Assembly: GCF_008831285.2 (NCBI RefSeq)
Contig: NC_045148.1
Span: 14,672,802 to 14,736,801 of the forward strand
DNA length: 64,000 nt
Source: Nymphaea colorata
Taxonomy: Eukaryota; Streptophyta; Magnoliopsida; Nymphaeales; Nymphaeaceae
Direction: 5' to 3'
This document shows, in pieces, positions 39,830 to 51,500 of this stretch. The position numbers were made by a program, and so were the translations under genes. Under the pieces are notes generated by a model, which was not told where the DNA came from, did not search any database, and worked only from the letters and a program-made list of their open reading frames with translations. The first letter of the stretch is position 1. Every line of letters starts with the position of its first letter.

Positions 39830-40741
39830 TTAAACGATAGAACAAGCGTTTGGATTCTCATCACTGAACAAAGAAGCGAATTTGTTCGCATCAATTCTAT
39901 GGTTGTAGACTCCATCATGAAGAGGAGTTGGGCAGTCCCCCATGCTGTACTCCCTTCTGTGCCACCACCGTCCATCCCGACCCGGCGTCTGCCGGAAAAA
40001 CCCAGATTCCGAAAAGTACGCCGGCGATGCATAGCTGTTGATGGGATAGGTCGGTTCATACTGCACGCTTTCTATTTCTTGTCGGTAACCTGTCATTGCC
40101 GCAGGGTTTATCGTGTGAACTTCCATTACTTCTTTGGTCTCACTGATGGGCGGTAATTGTTGCGCCATTGCTGCGGAGAGTGCATGGCTGGATGGACGAA
40201 TGACCTGCTCATTTTGAACCACATATGCTTCTTGGGGCTTATCTTGTGACGTTTCTAGAACAGTGACTTCGGTAGCTGGAACAGATACTACTTTGACACC
40301 ATTTTCACCAGCCGAAACGGCTGCATCAGCTCTTGCTTCATGGGTCTCTGCTCCCCACATTTTACCTATTCAATTATTCATGGAAGCGAGTGAGACAGGG
40401 AAACAGAACATCATTGATCATTTTAACTATTCAGTTTGAGCTGAACCGAACAAACTTCAGGACTGTTGCTCACAAAAAACGATTTTGCAATTGCATTTGT
40501 TGTGCAACAGATTGGGTGAACCAAAATTTGATGTACAAGAACATTTCCAAATTGGATAACCAAAATTGTACTGTCAAGATATTGTGTATGCTGTGTGATT
40601 CTGGAAATCAAAAGACTTGAACTACATTGCAGAAAGAAAAATCAAATAGGAAATATTGAATCAAAACTTAGTCGGAGATGAGTTACCGTGAGGACTATTC
40701 AGTTTAAACTTGATTTCCTCACAGGAAAGGCAACAACCCAT
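39830..40741 (-). CDS. HIPP-like isoprenylated protein lacking an HMA domain
   Basis: Two exons, 40741-40687 and 40365-39830, 196 residues. The C-terminus FSDENPNACSIV matches the tail of heavy-metal-associated isoprenylated plant proteins and ends in a CaaX box (CSIV) for prenylation at Cys193. The N-terminus MGCCLSC has Gly2 followed by Cys3/Cys4, a usual N-myristoylation plus S-acylation context. The expected HMA fold with its CxxC is absent; CLSC at residues 4-7 is the only CxxC. The middle is Ala/Glu/Val-rich, then Tyr/Pro-rich (YEPTYPINSYASPAYF), as in HIPP linkers. Membrane attachment is likely. The ATG is supported by a TATA box 88 bp upstream. Role unknown; it may be a HIPP that lost its metal domain. 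Confidence 0.78.
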
Positions 40742-40828
40742 GGTGGAATTCGAATTCAAACGACGTCCTTCACACTCTGTTCTCCGTTTCGGAGTTTCAA
40801 AACTTAATGAAGCAGCTAGGTTGGCTCA

Positions 40829-40836
40829 CTTATATA
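40829..40836 (-). promoter_or_regulatory. TATA box of the HIPP-like gene
   Basis: TATATAAG on the minus strand, 88-95 bp before the ATG at 40741. It limits room for further coding exons upstream. Confidence 0.65.
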
Positions 40837-43416
40837 CCTCCTTCCATGCTATCAACGAACGGTGCCATCTTAGGATATGGCAGTCATGTCCTCTGTATGA
40901 TGGCTGAAAGAAACATTATTCTGTAGAGATAGATTCCCTTAGAAACTAAAGACTCGATGTAGGAAAAGTGGAAAAAAAGCCTTCGATTCTCGAATATATA
41001 TAGTTTGGTACAGCTTGTTTCACATTTCCTTTTGAAAGAACAGCATACAGTGTTCAACGGAAAAGAAAATTAACCTTGTTTAACGGAGAAGATATTAAGC
41101 CATTTTTTCAATTAACTACTACGAAGGTTTGCATTGATGGGGAAGAATTAACTGTAGTTTATAAGCGCCCGGTTCAAACTTTACTAGTTCCTAATAAGAG
41201 GAGAACACTTCCCGCTTCACGGAGTTAGGTCAGCAAGATGTAATCGATTATGTAGGTGTTAGCAACTAGGGAGAACTGTCTGAAGTGCTTGTCTTTCAAC
41301 TATCAAACCCATGGTCTACAAAATTATACATCATCCGGTTGATAACATGCTGAAAATCCAATCATGGTTGAAAATATGTATGTGTGTGTGTGAGTGACAA
41401 TGGATGAAAATGAGCTCCACTAGCTGTGCCTTGGACCAGTGGGACCCACTTCCCTAGGACGCGTGGCTGTGTTTTATATTGAAAGACTCTATTCAGATAT
41501 TCGATCCAAACCGTGGAACTTATCTCATGTCAATATATGTGGCTGCATGCATATGGACCAGTAATCTTTTATAAAAGTGTGCTAAGAAAAATAATGCTTT
41601 TCACATTGACCAGAGGGAACTCCATCTTACTATTACACAAGTAATGTTAGACAAGTGCTAATTAAACACTAGACCTCACTCTTCTTATATATAAAATTGG
41701 AGATTGGAGTGCATAGGAAGCTGCTTGGAACCATAAAGAGGCGGCTAGACATTAATCAAAGATACCAAGGTCCAAATTCTTATGTTTTTGTGCACTTCTA
41801 TACTAGTAGCATCAAATCGAATCTTTATTCCGTCTGCATCCGTGTGCAATGCCATCAGCTAGCTTCTATACTACATTAAAAATAAAAATATAAGCTCTTA
41901 TCGTGCCGGGTATTTTTCGGTTTCTTAGCAAGAACTCTGACTTGGTTTACTTCCTTTCTGTTGATATGTGTATGTTAGAGCCAGGCCAGGTATATATATT
42001 AATGGGATCTCCTGCTCAAGGATTTATAATTGCTTCTTGTCAGCTTTCACGCACCCAAGAAATTAAGTTACGTTCGAAACTAAAGCAGCGTGCATTCCTT
42101 GGATTGGAACAGGATAGATTTATTCGTTTCCGTCCAGATGCCAACTAGTTGTTTTCAACATCCCCCCTTTCTCTATTTAATAATGGAAGAAAGAGCGTAT
42201 GGGCAACAATGAATCTATTCTTAAAGTATGCGTCTGCGATGGTAACGGAGAAGATGAACTCGACTGAGTTGATCATGTTACGACACCTTTCCGTAAAAAG
42301 ATTGCTGAAGAATCAAGAATAAAGCAACTGATGTGGCTCCACTAAGTTCACAAGCAATAGCATTGCCCGGTGCTTCTACATGAATCAACTACACAACTTT
42401 GAATTGAAGTATATCTAGAACATATGAAGCCCAACGCTATTCTGCAACTAATTGCATCATTTCGCCAATATTTCTGCACGCTAGTAATAAATTCAGCTTT
42501 GAATTTCTTTCCATTCCAACAAATTGGTTCAGGACAAGTGAAAGAAGTGATGGATTTAAGGGGTCTCATCTTTATCTAGGTTCCATTTAATCGCAGGACA
42601 ATTTTAGGTAAAAATATGCTTCATGTGAATATCTTCTGCCTTCAAAAGCTTTTCAAGTCTTACAAGTTTGATATCAAGGGAGCATACTTTTCAACTGACT
42701 TTGAAAAAGAAAGGAGCTTGCTTGAAATAATTTTCTTTTAGTTGACAAAAAATGCAGAAAGCGCCACTCTAATATGATAATTATAGATGCCAAACTCTTT
42801 TTCCTCTTCCTAAAACCAAATTATTGGGCCCTCAGTGATTGAAAGGCTTCACTCGAGAATGTTTGCCCCACCCTCTCTCCTCCCCTTCTATAAAGATTGT
42901 TTATACTGATGGCCATCCAATCACATCGATTGATGGTTCATAAAATCGGTAAAGTTACCTTCCAAAAGTTCATAGCTCTTATATTTTTTTAATTACAAGT
43001 TTCATAAATATACATCACCATACATGTCTCTGCATATACACATGCGACTCTGTACTTCCTGAAATGAATTAACTGATATTGATACTGTCTTGTTCTCTGC
43101 AGGCTAAATCGTCAGGCATGTATTCTCGGCCAGACAGTTTGATGTTGGATAAACAAGTTTGTTAAGTAACATAAGGCATGTGTGAGATAGTAATCAGCAA
43201 CATAAGAACCTTTACTCTAAGATGCAATTTTTTGTTCCACCTTGCCAAGACTTGCAGGTAGAGCCACTCTGTTATACAGGGAATCAACTTTGATCAAAGT
43301 AAGTGAAAATTACTCGAACAATATTTGACAGCAACCAAACCTAACATTTCAGTCACTTAGTTTAGTAGTAAAGACATCCATGAACTCCATGGTATATCAA
43401 GTCATGTACACTTGTT
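40837..43416. other. Spacer without a firm gene call
   Basis: Contains open frames at 41903-42148 (plus) and 42348-42569 (minus). The first ends in GLEQDRFIRFRPDAN and has somewhat protein-like composition, but there are no splice partners or family match that I can defend. A (TG)n run lies near 41380. The remainder is AT-rich. Confidence 0.35.
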
Positions 43417-44961
43417 TCATAGTGGAAGTTGGAGGACCTCGGTGAAGTCCACACTTCTTGTTTCACTGTAAAATGTATTATGCTTGTTGGGTAAGTATGT
43501 GAACCAAATGCTCCCCTTGATCTCCCAATTCATTGTAGTTCCCATGGCTTCTCTCTTCACCTTCCACGCAATGCAGTCTCCATACTCATCCCGGGCAAAA
43601 ACTACCCCTCCTTGCCTGGTGAATGCCCTACAGGCAGTTGAATACCTGTCCTTAAACCAAGCTCTGGGATTCAAGAACGATATCTTCGATGGCCTTGACG
43701 AAGAAATTTCTTTCAAGTCGTTGATTTCGTAAAGAACCCAGCTCAGGTTCCCTGTGTCGCCATCCACAGTCTGCTCAAACTTCCATGGTTTCACACTCAT
43801 GCTTATGGTATCAACCGTCGATACTTTCAAGCCAAAGTAGGTACCAGGTGCATCAAATCCGCCCTCTATGTTCTTCTCTGTCCCCAGCTCAATTGTTGGA
43901 TTGTCTGATGACTTGCTCACTGAGACAGAAAGAACATGGTTCTGCAGAATTGGATTGAGTTGGAGAGAAATTCGAGAAGGGAAGTGCTTCTCCTGGATTC
44001 CAAACCCTCTCTCAGCCATCAAATAGTCTGAAACCAGAGGAACTATGTCACATCTCACATTATCAATGGCAACAACGATCTCAATCCAATTCTGGTTCTT
44101 GTAGTTGACACTGTAGCTCAACTGGAAAACTGCTTCAAGGTGTTGGTGTTTCAATGAGAAAAGCAGGCGTTCATCATCGACATTACGATTCGATGAGTTC
44201 TGAACTCTGGTTGCAACAATTGGACTGTACAATTGGACCTTCCACAGGCCAGCAGATGAGATGGAGTACGAAAATGGCTGGTAGGGTGAGTTGGGATCAT
44301 TTCCTTTGAGGAATCGGCGAGCCTGGTCCGGTCGCAGCCAGGCTTGGTCTGAGCCAACAGTGTTGGTTAAAGCTAGATGGATGGATCGCATCCATTGCTC
44401 TTCTAGATTCGAGCCCATCAGCTGAACAAGAAGTTTGAGTGATTCTCGGGATTTTTTTGAGTTGGAGAGGTGTTTCTGAACGGTTTGGATGCAGTTGGAT
44501 CTGATCTCACTAGGAGCCTCATAGACGCAGACGCACAGAAGGAGTGAAGCAAAAGCAAGGTTAAGCATTTGAGGGAAAAATTTCTGCTCATGGGCTGTGC
44601 TAAGATACGAAGGAAGAACAAGGTGAGAGTTCTTTTTAGGACCATACTGAAGTACTTGTTTGATGAAGCTGAAGAAGAGGTCCTTCATGGTGTCTTTGGA
44701 TACGGAGTAGGACTTGTTGTCTACCCTGCATGAGTTTGAACTCCAAAGATAGACAGGGTACTGGAAATCTGCCAACAGGGAGAAGACTACAAAAGGGTCT
44801 GAGCTGGGGTTCCTCTTGACGGAGAACTTGAGTGAGATTTTGTTTGATTTGGAAGAGCAGATATTGATGGACTGTAGGTCTGTTTTCCATTGGGTAGTTG
44901 GAGGCAGGCCTGTGATCCAGGCCGAAAGATCTGGGAGGCAACAAGAAGCAATGGCAGCCAT
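43417..44961 (-). CDS. Conserved plant protein of unknown function, intronless, 514 residues
   Basis: One long uninterrupted frame with a full-length feel: start MAAIASCCLPDLSAWITGLPPTTQW, end SVDFTEVLQLPL. The second half alternates hydrophobic and polar residues (LYSPIVATRV, WIEIVVAIDNVRCDIVPL, ILQNHVLSVSVSK, GLKVSTVDTISMSVKPWKFEQTVDG), which suggests a beta-rich fold. Further on, W-x-F/Y and R(Q)GGVVFARDEYGDCIAWKVKRE look like conserved blocks. There is no clear signal peptide, membrane segment or enzyme motif. I recall similar intronless proteins in other plants but no function. TATAAATA lies 64 bp upstream. Three smaller same-strand frames inside it are shadows. Confidence 0.87.
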   Translation of the reverse strand: MAAIASCCLPDLSAWITGLPPTTQWKTDLQSINICSSKSNKISLKFSVKRNPSSDPFVVFSLLADFQYPVYLWSSNSCRVDNKSYSVSKDTMKDLFFSFIKQVLQYGPKKNSHLVLPSYLSTAHEQKFFPQMLNLAFASLLLCVCVYEAPSEIRSNCIQTVQKHLSNSKKSRESLKLLVQLMGSNLEEQWMRSIHLALTNTVGSDQAWLRPDQARRFLKGNDPNSPYQPFSYSISSAGLWKVQLYSPIVATRVQNSSNRNVDDERLLFSLKHQHLEAVFQLSYSVNYKNQNWIEIVVAIDNVRCDIVPLVSDYLMAERGFGIQEKHFPSRISLQLNPILQNHVLSVSVSKSSDNPTIELGTEKNIEGGFDAPGTYFGLKVSTVDTISMSVKPWKFEQTVDGDTGNLSWVLYEINDLKEISSSRPSKISFLNPRAWFKDRYSTACRAFTRQGGVVFARDEYGDCIAWKVKREAMGTTMNWEIKGSIWFTYLPNKHNTFYSETRSVDFTEVLQLPL

Positions 44962-45024
44962 TGAAGCAAAAGGAGAAGAAGGCTGTATCTTTTTCTATGG
45001 TCGACTACGATTTGAAGAAAGTGA

Positions 45025-45032
45025 TATTTATA
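45025..45032 (-). promoter_or_regulatory. TATA box of the 514-residue protein gene
   Basis: TATAAATA on the minus strand, 64-71 bp upstream of the ATG at 44961. Confidence 0.65.
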
Positions 45033-45155
45033 GTATTTAATATGGTGGTGTTTGAGAGATTAAGAGATAATCATCACCCGTAAGATGGAAGCGTAAAAGC
45101 ATTGATGTGGAATGATTCCACAACCAAAAGGGAGCAGTGAATCAAATGTGGGTGG

Positions 45156-45636
45156 CTTTACTTGGGGATTCTTGTTACAGAAAGTCAGAAATCTCAAGCT
45201 GGGTAAAAGGAGTCAATTCTCATTTAACTATTCCAAATCACACAGAGAAGCAGCCTTACTCAGGAAGGAGATACTGAGTTTTTCTGAACGTGATAGAATC
45301 TGATATACTGGAAAGTACATCTCAAATAACCTGCATGGATGTCGCTTTCCTTGTAAACTCCACAGCCTACAAAAGAAAGGACCAATTGATTTTTAGGCCT
45401 TACTTGGGGATTCTTGTTACAGAAAGTCAGAAATCTCAAGCTGGGTAAAAGTAGTCAATTCTCATTTAACTATTCCAAATCACACAGAGAAGCAGCCTTA
45501 CTCAGGAAGGAAGATACTGGGTTTTTCTGAACGTGATCGAATCTGATATACTGGAAAGTACATCTCAAATAACCTGCTTGGATGTCGCTTTCCTAGTAAA
45601 CTCCACAGCCTACAAAAGAAAGGACCAATTGATTTT
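45156..45636. repeat. 242-bp direct tandem duplication
   Basis: Two adjacent units (about 45156-45397 and 45398-45636) both contain TACTTGGGGATTCTTGTTAC, CACACAGAGAAGCAGCCTTA and AGAAAGGACCAATTGATTTT. I count roughly half a dozen substitutions and a 1-bp indel, so the copies are about 97% identical. No coding frame is shared with a known family. Confidence 0.93.
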
Positions 45637-48350
45637 TACATTGCAGGGAAAGATGATGCGGCCTATGAATTGAAGTGTCACACATTATAAGGTGTTGCAA
45701 TGTGTACATTTACATATGTCAAAAATATGCTCGAGTATTTGCAACAGCTTTTTTGCCCTTCAATCAAAGGAAGCTGCCTTAGGCATTTGGGGATTAGACA
45801 TTGTGGTCGTTTCACTTTTTGTGTTCCTAATCTGAAACACCAGAAGAAGTTTGGTGGGAATCCCTGCCTAACAGCAGCTAGCACACATTCTTTTTCTCTT
45901 TTCTCTAGGGTGTGATTGATAGCGATCCAAGTTTGATCAGAAATATTCCATACTTTGTGAGACCCCAGTGTTGAAATGAACAGTACAATTCTTGATTGTA
46001 GATTTCAGACTAACATCAAATAATTTTGATTAGATTACTCATAGTGTTGTTCTCCGTGAAATCTTACATTGCATCAGTTTTCATATTTTACTAGCTCCCT
46101 CTTCCTCTCTCACTGTCAGTAGCAAAGCTACTGTGTCACTGGCGCGTGAACCATTGCTCACGCCAGCCCTTAAAATCTTCCATTGTCATTAAGTTGGACT
46201 TAAGTTCAAGTAGGTCCAGCGGCATGTCATGCCTACACCAAACCTAAGTCTTCTTCTAAGTAAGAGAACAGTTAGTGCTTCTCAGCCAAAATTTTCTGGC
46301 TCTGCCACTCGCTCCCTCTATCTCGCTGTTACTTCTGGTCAATACCTTGTCGTTGTAGTGGTAGCTACTCTTTCCATTCTTCTTCCTCAAGGACGGGGAA
46401 ACCGACAAGCTGCGGATCCATTCTAGTCTGTTTAAAGCATTTGACAACCTAAGCTTTAATGGAGGTCGAAAGAAATGGAACGCACGTCAAAAGAATGAAG
46501 CTTCTGTCGTCCTAGCTATCTAAGCGTTTTGGATTTCTGCTTCTACTGTTTACAGGAGTGGTAGGTCCTGGGCTTCTTAATCAATCTACAACTCTGCGGT
46601 GGTGTAAAATGGATTACTCCTTAACAATGTACTACCATTGGGACTGAATCCCAGTATACATTCACTAAAACCCACACCAACCAAGATACCTAAACGAAAC
46701 CTAAAGATGAAATGTTAGTAAGATATGGTTATGCGATGACCTTCTGCTTAATTTCGGTATCCACCATTCAAGAACTGTTCAAATTGTGGTTGTAATTGTC
46801 CTTGTTAAAATCAACACTGGCAATAAAACCGTCAGAGATGGACCAAAGGGTCACGACTTAAGGGCACATTCAGTAACGAAATATCAACGTACTAATAGGA
46901 AACATTTCAAACAATTTTATTGACGGAATGTATTTGTCAGTAAAGATATTGACAAACCGTCATCGATTGATTGACGATCCCAGCTGTGGTAACAGATTGT
47001 CACTGATCGCTTTGTGACGCCGGCATGACTGACAAACGCTGTGACACTATATTTCTGGCAGTGGAAGGTTTAGATTAATGACTGCAACTCAAAGCCAGAG
47101 CTCTAATGAATTCTTGTGAAGGCTTCCCTCATTCAGGCGTACTTGTTCGATTTGACAAGGAAGAACAGAATACGGAACCTCTTGACCTTGTATGGAGGAA
47201 GGATGAGTTCACGAACCAGAACATTTGATTGATCACGTACTCGCCAGATCGGGATTCCAGAACACATTAACTGACTGCCCATTTGCAAAGGGCCACAGCC
47301 AAGGTGACTAAGAAAGCAGAGATGAGCAAAGATCAGGACGCGGATCTCTTTGATTCACTAAGTTGCTTAAGCTCAATAAATAATAATTTTTCATTTACTT
47401 CTCAATACATTCTTCATTGGTTCACACTAACAACTCGTAGAATGGTTTTGATATAAGAATATATTGCAGTTTTTTAATATATATTCTAAGACTAGCTTTT
47501 TTAACCGAAAATTTGTGAACCGAAACGCTTCCGAGAAGATGGCACTAAATTTCTTCTCCGAGTTGATGACCTTTCGTACGTAAAGGCTTACTTACTTGCT
47601 TTGATGAGGAAGCCCTTCGAACCCCGAATTCTAGATTGGCCATCCTTCAAGGATTGAAGAATCTAAGAATTTGGATGATCAGTTCTTGGAACTTGGTATG
47701 TGAGTTTGAGTGACAATTAAAACAGCAATTCATGCGAAAAACATAAAAGAGTGTGACATTATTGATTCCTTTACAAAATACTGGTTTCTCCCATACAAAT
47801 GCGATGTCATCCAAATGAGACTTACTTTTTTCTAATGAATGATAAGTTGCAAAAAGAGGTGCGACTTGGAAGCGCAGGGGCGTCACTAATATCGTCCTCA
47901 GGGGGTCGTCACTGAGCAGTGGCCGCCGCCGTCCATTGCCTTTCACCACGCCTCGTAAAACGGAACGACGAACGATCTCGAAGCCTTTCTTTTCTGCCAC
48001 CATGACTGTGAGCTCTCTCTCCAAAAGCGACTCCAGAGTCCCGAAACTTCGGCAAGCCGACCAGGTCCCACTTGCGCTGGACTGTAGTCTGAAAGCCGTC
48101 GATTTTCAAAATCGGACGGTTCACCTCTTTAAGAAAGTAGACAAAAAAGGGGAAAGACATCCGGACCTTGGGAGCCGTTGGATTTGAAGATGGACGGCTC
48201 CCGCGGCGTCTTCGGGGCTCGGGACTTGACCTGTTCTCTGAAGCAGCCGTGGCCGGAGGTGTCTCGAACGTTTTCCACCTGTCGCCGTCGACCCGAACCA
48301 GATATTTTCTGCTGTGATAGTGAGAGAGAGAGAGTGTGTGCGTGTGTGTG
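45637..48350. other. TE-rich spacer before the J-domain array
   Basis: Includes a likely CACTA end (about 46860-47063) and a GGCTCTGCC word near 46300 typical of plant MITE ends. The rest is unassigned. GC rises from about 47880 towards the first J-domain gene. Confidence 0.4.
46860..47063. mobile_element. Probable CACTA (En/Spm-like) terminal fragment
   Basis: The right end reads, on the minus strand, CACTGCCAGAAATATAG, close to CACTA-family termini. Inside are repeated sub-terminal words of the TGACGG/CCGTCA type (TTGACGGAATG, AACCGTCATCG, TTGTCACTGATCG). The opposite end was not found, so this is a fragment. Confidence 0.4.
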
Positions 48351-48356
48351 TCTCTC

Positions 48357-48468
48357 GAACGTTCTTCACAATGGAGCTAACCCCGATATTTTCTGCTCAG
48401 AGAGAGATCGAGAGAAAGAAGGATCGAGAGAGTCTCGAACCTTCCAGTTATTGAAACAGAATATAAAA
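48357..48468 (+). promoter_or_regulatory. Heat-shock-type promoter of J-domain gene A
   Basis: GAACGTTC at 48357-48364 and GAACCTTC at 48437-48444 fit the GAAnnTTC heat-shock element. A third related GAACGTTTTCC lies at about 48266. TATAAAA follows at 48462-48468, about 150 bp before the start codon. Confidence 0.55.
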
Positions 48469-48619
48469 TTCAACAGTAAATGAACTGGAGCCATCATCTT
48501 CAAGCTTCGCCTGCTTCCTTTGAGGACTGGCCGGAATCTTCGCCGGAGGGAGGGGTTGGGAAAAGAGGAGTAAGTGGTCTGAGAGCTTTGATTTCTCTGG
48601 CTTAGACTGACGTCCCACA

Positions 48620-49577
48620 ATGCCGAAGATGGCAGATGATTACTATGTGGAACTCGGCGTCTCCCAGAACGCGTCGCCTGAGGAGATCCGGAGCGCCTAC
48701 CGCAAGCAAGCGGTGGTAGGAGGAGACTTTCCCGCATTTACGCTCGGATCGTCCTTAGTTATCGGATTATACGCAGCGAGAGACAGATCTTTTCTAACGT
48801 TAATTTACGCGTTTTGTTCGTACAGAGATGGCATCCCGACAAATGGACGAGAGTACCCGCAGGGGCTGAGGAAGCCAAGAAGAAGTTCCAGAACGTCCAA
48901 GAGGCATATTCAGGTGATTATCTCGTCGCGTTCGCGAAAACCGTCATTTGCTTTCCATTTCCCGGTTCAGTTTGAACATTCCATTCGCTGACATTCTTCC
49001 CTCCTTTGTGTTTTTCCCCTCCAGTGCTCTCCGATGGGCGGAAAAGAACGTTATATAACGCAGGCCTATACGATCCGTCGGAAGAGATGGATGAGGTGAA
49101 GTCTCTGATTCGTTCAGGCTCGTAAACTTTCCTTCCTAATTCAATGCCTTGGACTAATTTTTATTTTCTTGATTTCGAACAGGGCTTGTGCGATTTTGCT
49201 CAAGAGATGTTCTCTCTCATGGCCGAAGTGAGAAACGAGGTAATTTCCCGACTACATTCTGCTAAACCGGCAATAGTTTGTCCGTTGATATGGAATGGAA
49301 TGAATTCTTTGAGTTGCTAAAGGAACCGCCTTCGATCGTCGTTGGGTACTTGCAGAAAAAGAGATACGGCTTAAGAGAGCTTCAAGATATGTTAGGCCAG
49401 ATGATGGAAGATCAGGCTTTATGTGGAGGATGGTTCGAGGCACCCACAGAACCTTCGGGTGCTTCCAAGAGAGCTCGAGACCCAGGGCAGGAGAGCTACC
49501 AGAGGGCCGTCAAGGGCAGGGCGAGTGGATTTGTTCAGGTCCGAAATCTTTCTAGCGCGCTTTCTCCAATCGGATGA
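48620..49577 (+). CDS. Small J-domain (type III Hsp40) co-chaperone, copy A
   Basis: Stimulates Hsp70 ATPase through its J-domain; probably cytosolic or nuclear. Exons: 48620-48715, 48826-48913, 49025-49095, 49183-49239 and 49356-49577, all in phase; 177 residues (174 if the ATG at 48629 is used). The J-domain is residues about 7-75: YYVELGVSQNASPEEIRSAY (helices I-II), the catalytic HPD in RWHPDKW, then FQNVQEAYSVLSDGRKRTLYN. It is followed by GLYDPSEEMDE, GLCDFAQEMFSLMAEV and ELQDMLGQMM. There is no G/F or zinc-finger region. The layout matches the plant group of At1g56300 and At1g71000. The C-terminal tail (FVQVRNLSSALSPIG) is longer than in copies B and C. Confidence 0.92.
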
Positions 49578-50006
49578 ACTTGCTTTCCAATCGCTTGGCG
49601 ACGGCGGTGCTGTTGTGATTGCAAGAGAAATTGCGACCTCTTTTTCTTGTAAATAAGAAAATTTAGGGCCAGCGTCCGCCAAGAGATTAAAAAAACAAAA
49701 AAGGGAGCAAAAATTTAAGGTTTCAGTTTGAAGGAATTTGAAGATTTGTTCCAGGCTTTGCGCTAGCTGATGGTCTTTGGATTGTGCTCATTTTCTTTTG
49801 TGAATTGTCCTATAATTCGTATTATATGAGAGTTTATCAGAAAAAACTTTGAACAATTGCTCATTCTATTTGTTAACCATACTTCCATTGCCAGAGATAA
49901 GTACAGGCTTTCTTTCTGATGAAAATGAAAAGCATTCTTTCTGATGAAAATGAAAAGGGTGTGTGTATGTGTATGTATGTGTGATGTTGGAAGTTGTAGC
50001 AGCGTC

Positions 50007-51464
50007 TCAACAGAAGCACCACAACGGCCCTGCACCGCCATGAACAATGCAACCTGCAAGATAGAACAAAACAGCATAAAAAAGATAAGCCCTCATCATA
50101 CAAATGATTTATGATTTTATATGAAAAATGGCGTCCCTTTGGTTTTCCTGTCAACCCAGTTCATGGCATTTAGTTGTTTATGCAATTGATTGTATAACAG
50201 CCTCCATAAAGGAGAGTTAATATTTTAACAGCCTTCATGAATGAGAGTTGTAAACATTATTTTTTCGAAGTAAGATATATACTAATATGGATTATAAGGT
50301 TTTGCTTACACTTTCTCATCGTAACAAGTTACTAATACTTTACACGCGTATTTGTCATCAGGAATTCCTTGTGAGAATGCTAGCAATCACATTTCAAATA
50401 TCTGAACAGGATGCTAGCCACCATAACAAATAATTAATCATAGATCTTTCTTTCTTTCAAATATATAAAAACTAATTTAACTGCCAAACAAGGTTGCCAA
50501 TGTAAAAGGCCAACCTTGATTTCCTTAATGTCAACTCACAAAATCAACTACAAATTCTTATAGCGGGTTTCGCACATAATTTTATGTGTATCAAACTTTC
50601 AACAGCTTCAAAGGGTATACTTAACTTTGTTTCCCTTCACTTGGACATTTTTCTTTCGCTAGAAAGTTTCATGTAAACAAACATTCTAAACTCTTTTAGA
50701 ACATAGTCAAATGTAAAAGAGGATCCCATTTTTCTAGATATACACAGAGTAGTTAAATTCATTGACTAAATGTTTAATCTTGTTGTCTTTATGGAAAACA
50801 AAGCATCAATGTCTTGGAGACTGTTAAAGGAGGTTTTCAACTAGTCTGTACTAATGTACCTTTACAATTTTCTCTAACTCACCATTCATGAAAATAGTTG
50901 CCGTATTCAACTACCAATATCAAAGTTATAATAACATGTGAATTAATAATCCATTCTTGGCATATCAAGACTTTCAATCACTTCAATAAGGTTTATAGAA
51001 CATTACAGTTCCTTCAATAACAAATAATAATCATTTCACCTTAAGGAGTTATAGACTGTTACGATAACAAATAATAATCATTTGAACTCAGTCGTTTATT
51101 CGTCTAACTGATCTATAAACTGATCTACAATTACTTTTTCCTCGAATTACTTTTTCCTCGAACTATTCACAGTAATCAAATTGATTTTCAGTAGGATCAC
51201 TTGTTCACAATTGAGTTGTTTCAAGAGCTCCACACCTCTACTCCCAATCATTTACATCGTTAATAGTTTCTAGAAACGATTGGACTCCTTTCGGAATCTC
51301 GGGTAGCCAATGCGTATGCATAAGCCTGCTGTCCAACTTATGAAATTTTGGGTCACTGATTTTCAATGTGCTATAGATGATTCATTTAAGCTTAACATTG
51401 AGGTCCTCACCATGTTCGAGAGAACCTCATAATAATTTTTTCTCAAAGGATAACTTTATTCAGC

Positions 51465-51500
<36 letters not shown>

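Noticed and set aside
41903-42148. Frame ending GLEQDRFIRFRPDAN
   Set aside because: Somewhat protein-like, and could be a single exon of an unseen gene, but no flanking exons or recognised family support it.
42348-42569. Possible retrotransposon coding remnant on the minus strand
   Set aside because: No reverse transcriptase or integrase motif could be read in any frame.
43484-44969. Extra frames on both strands within the 514-residue gene
   Set aside because: Shadows of one long coding frame.
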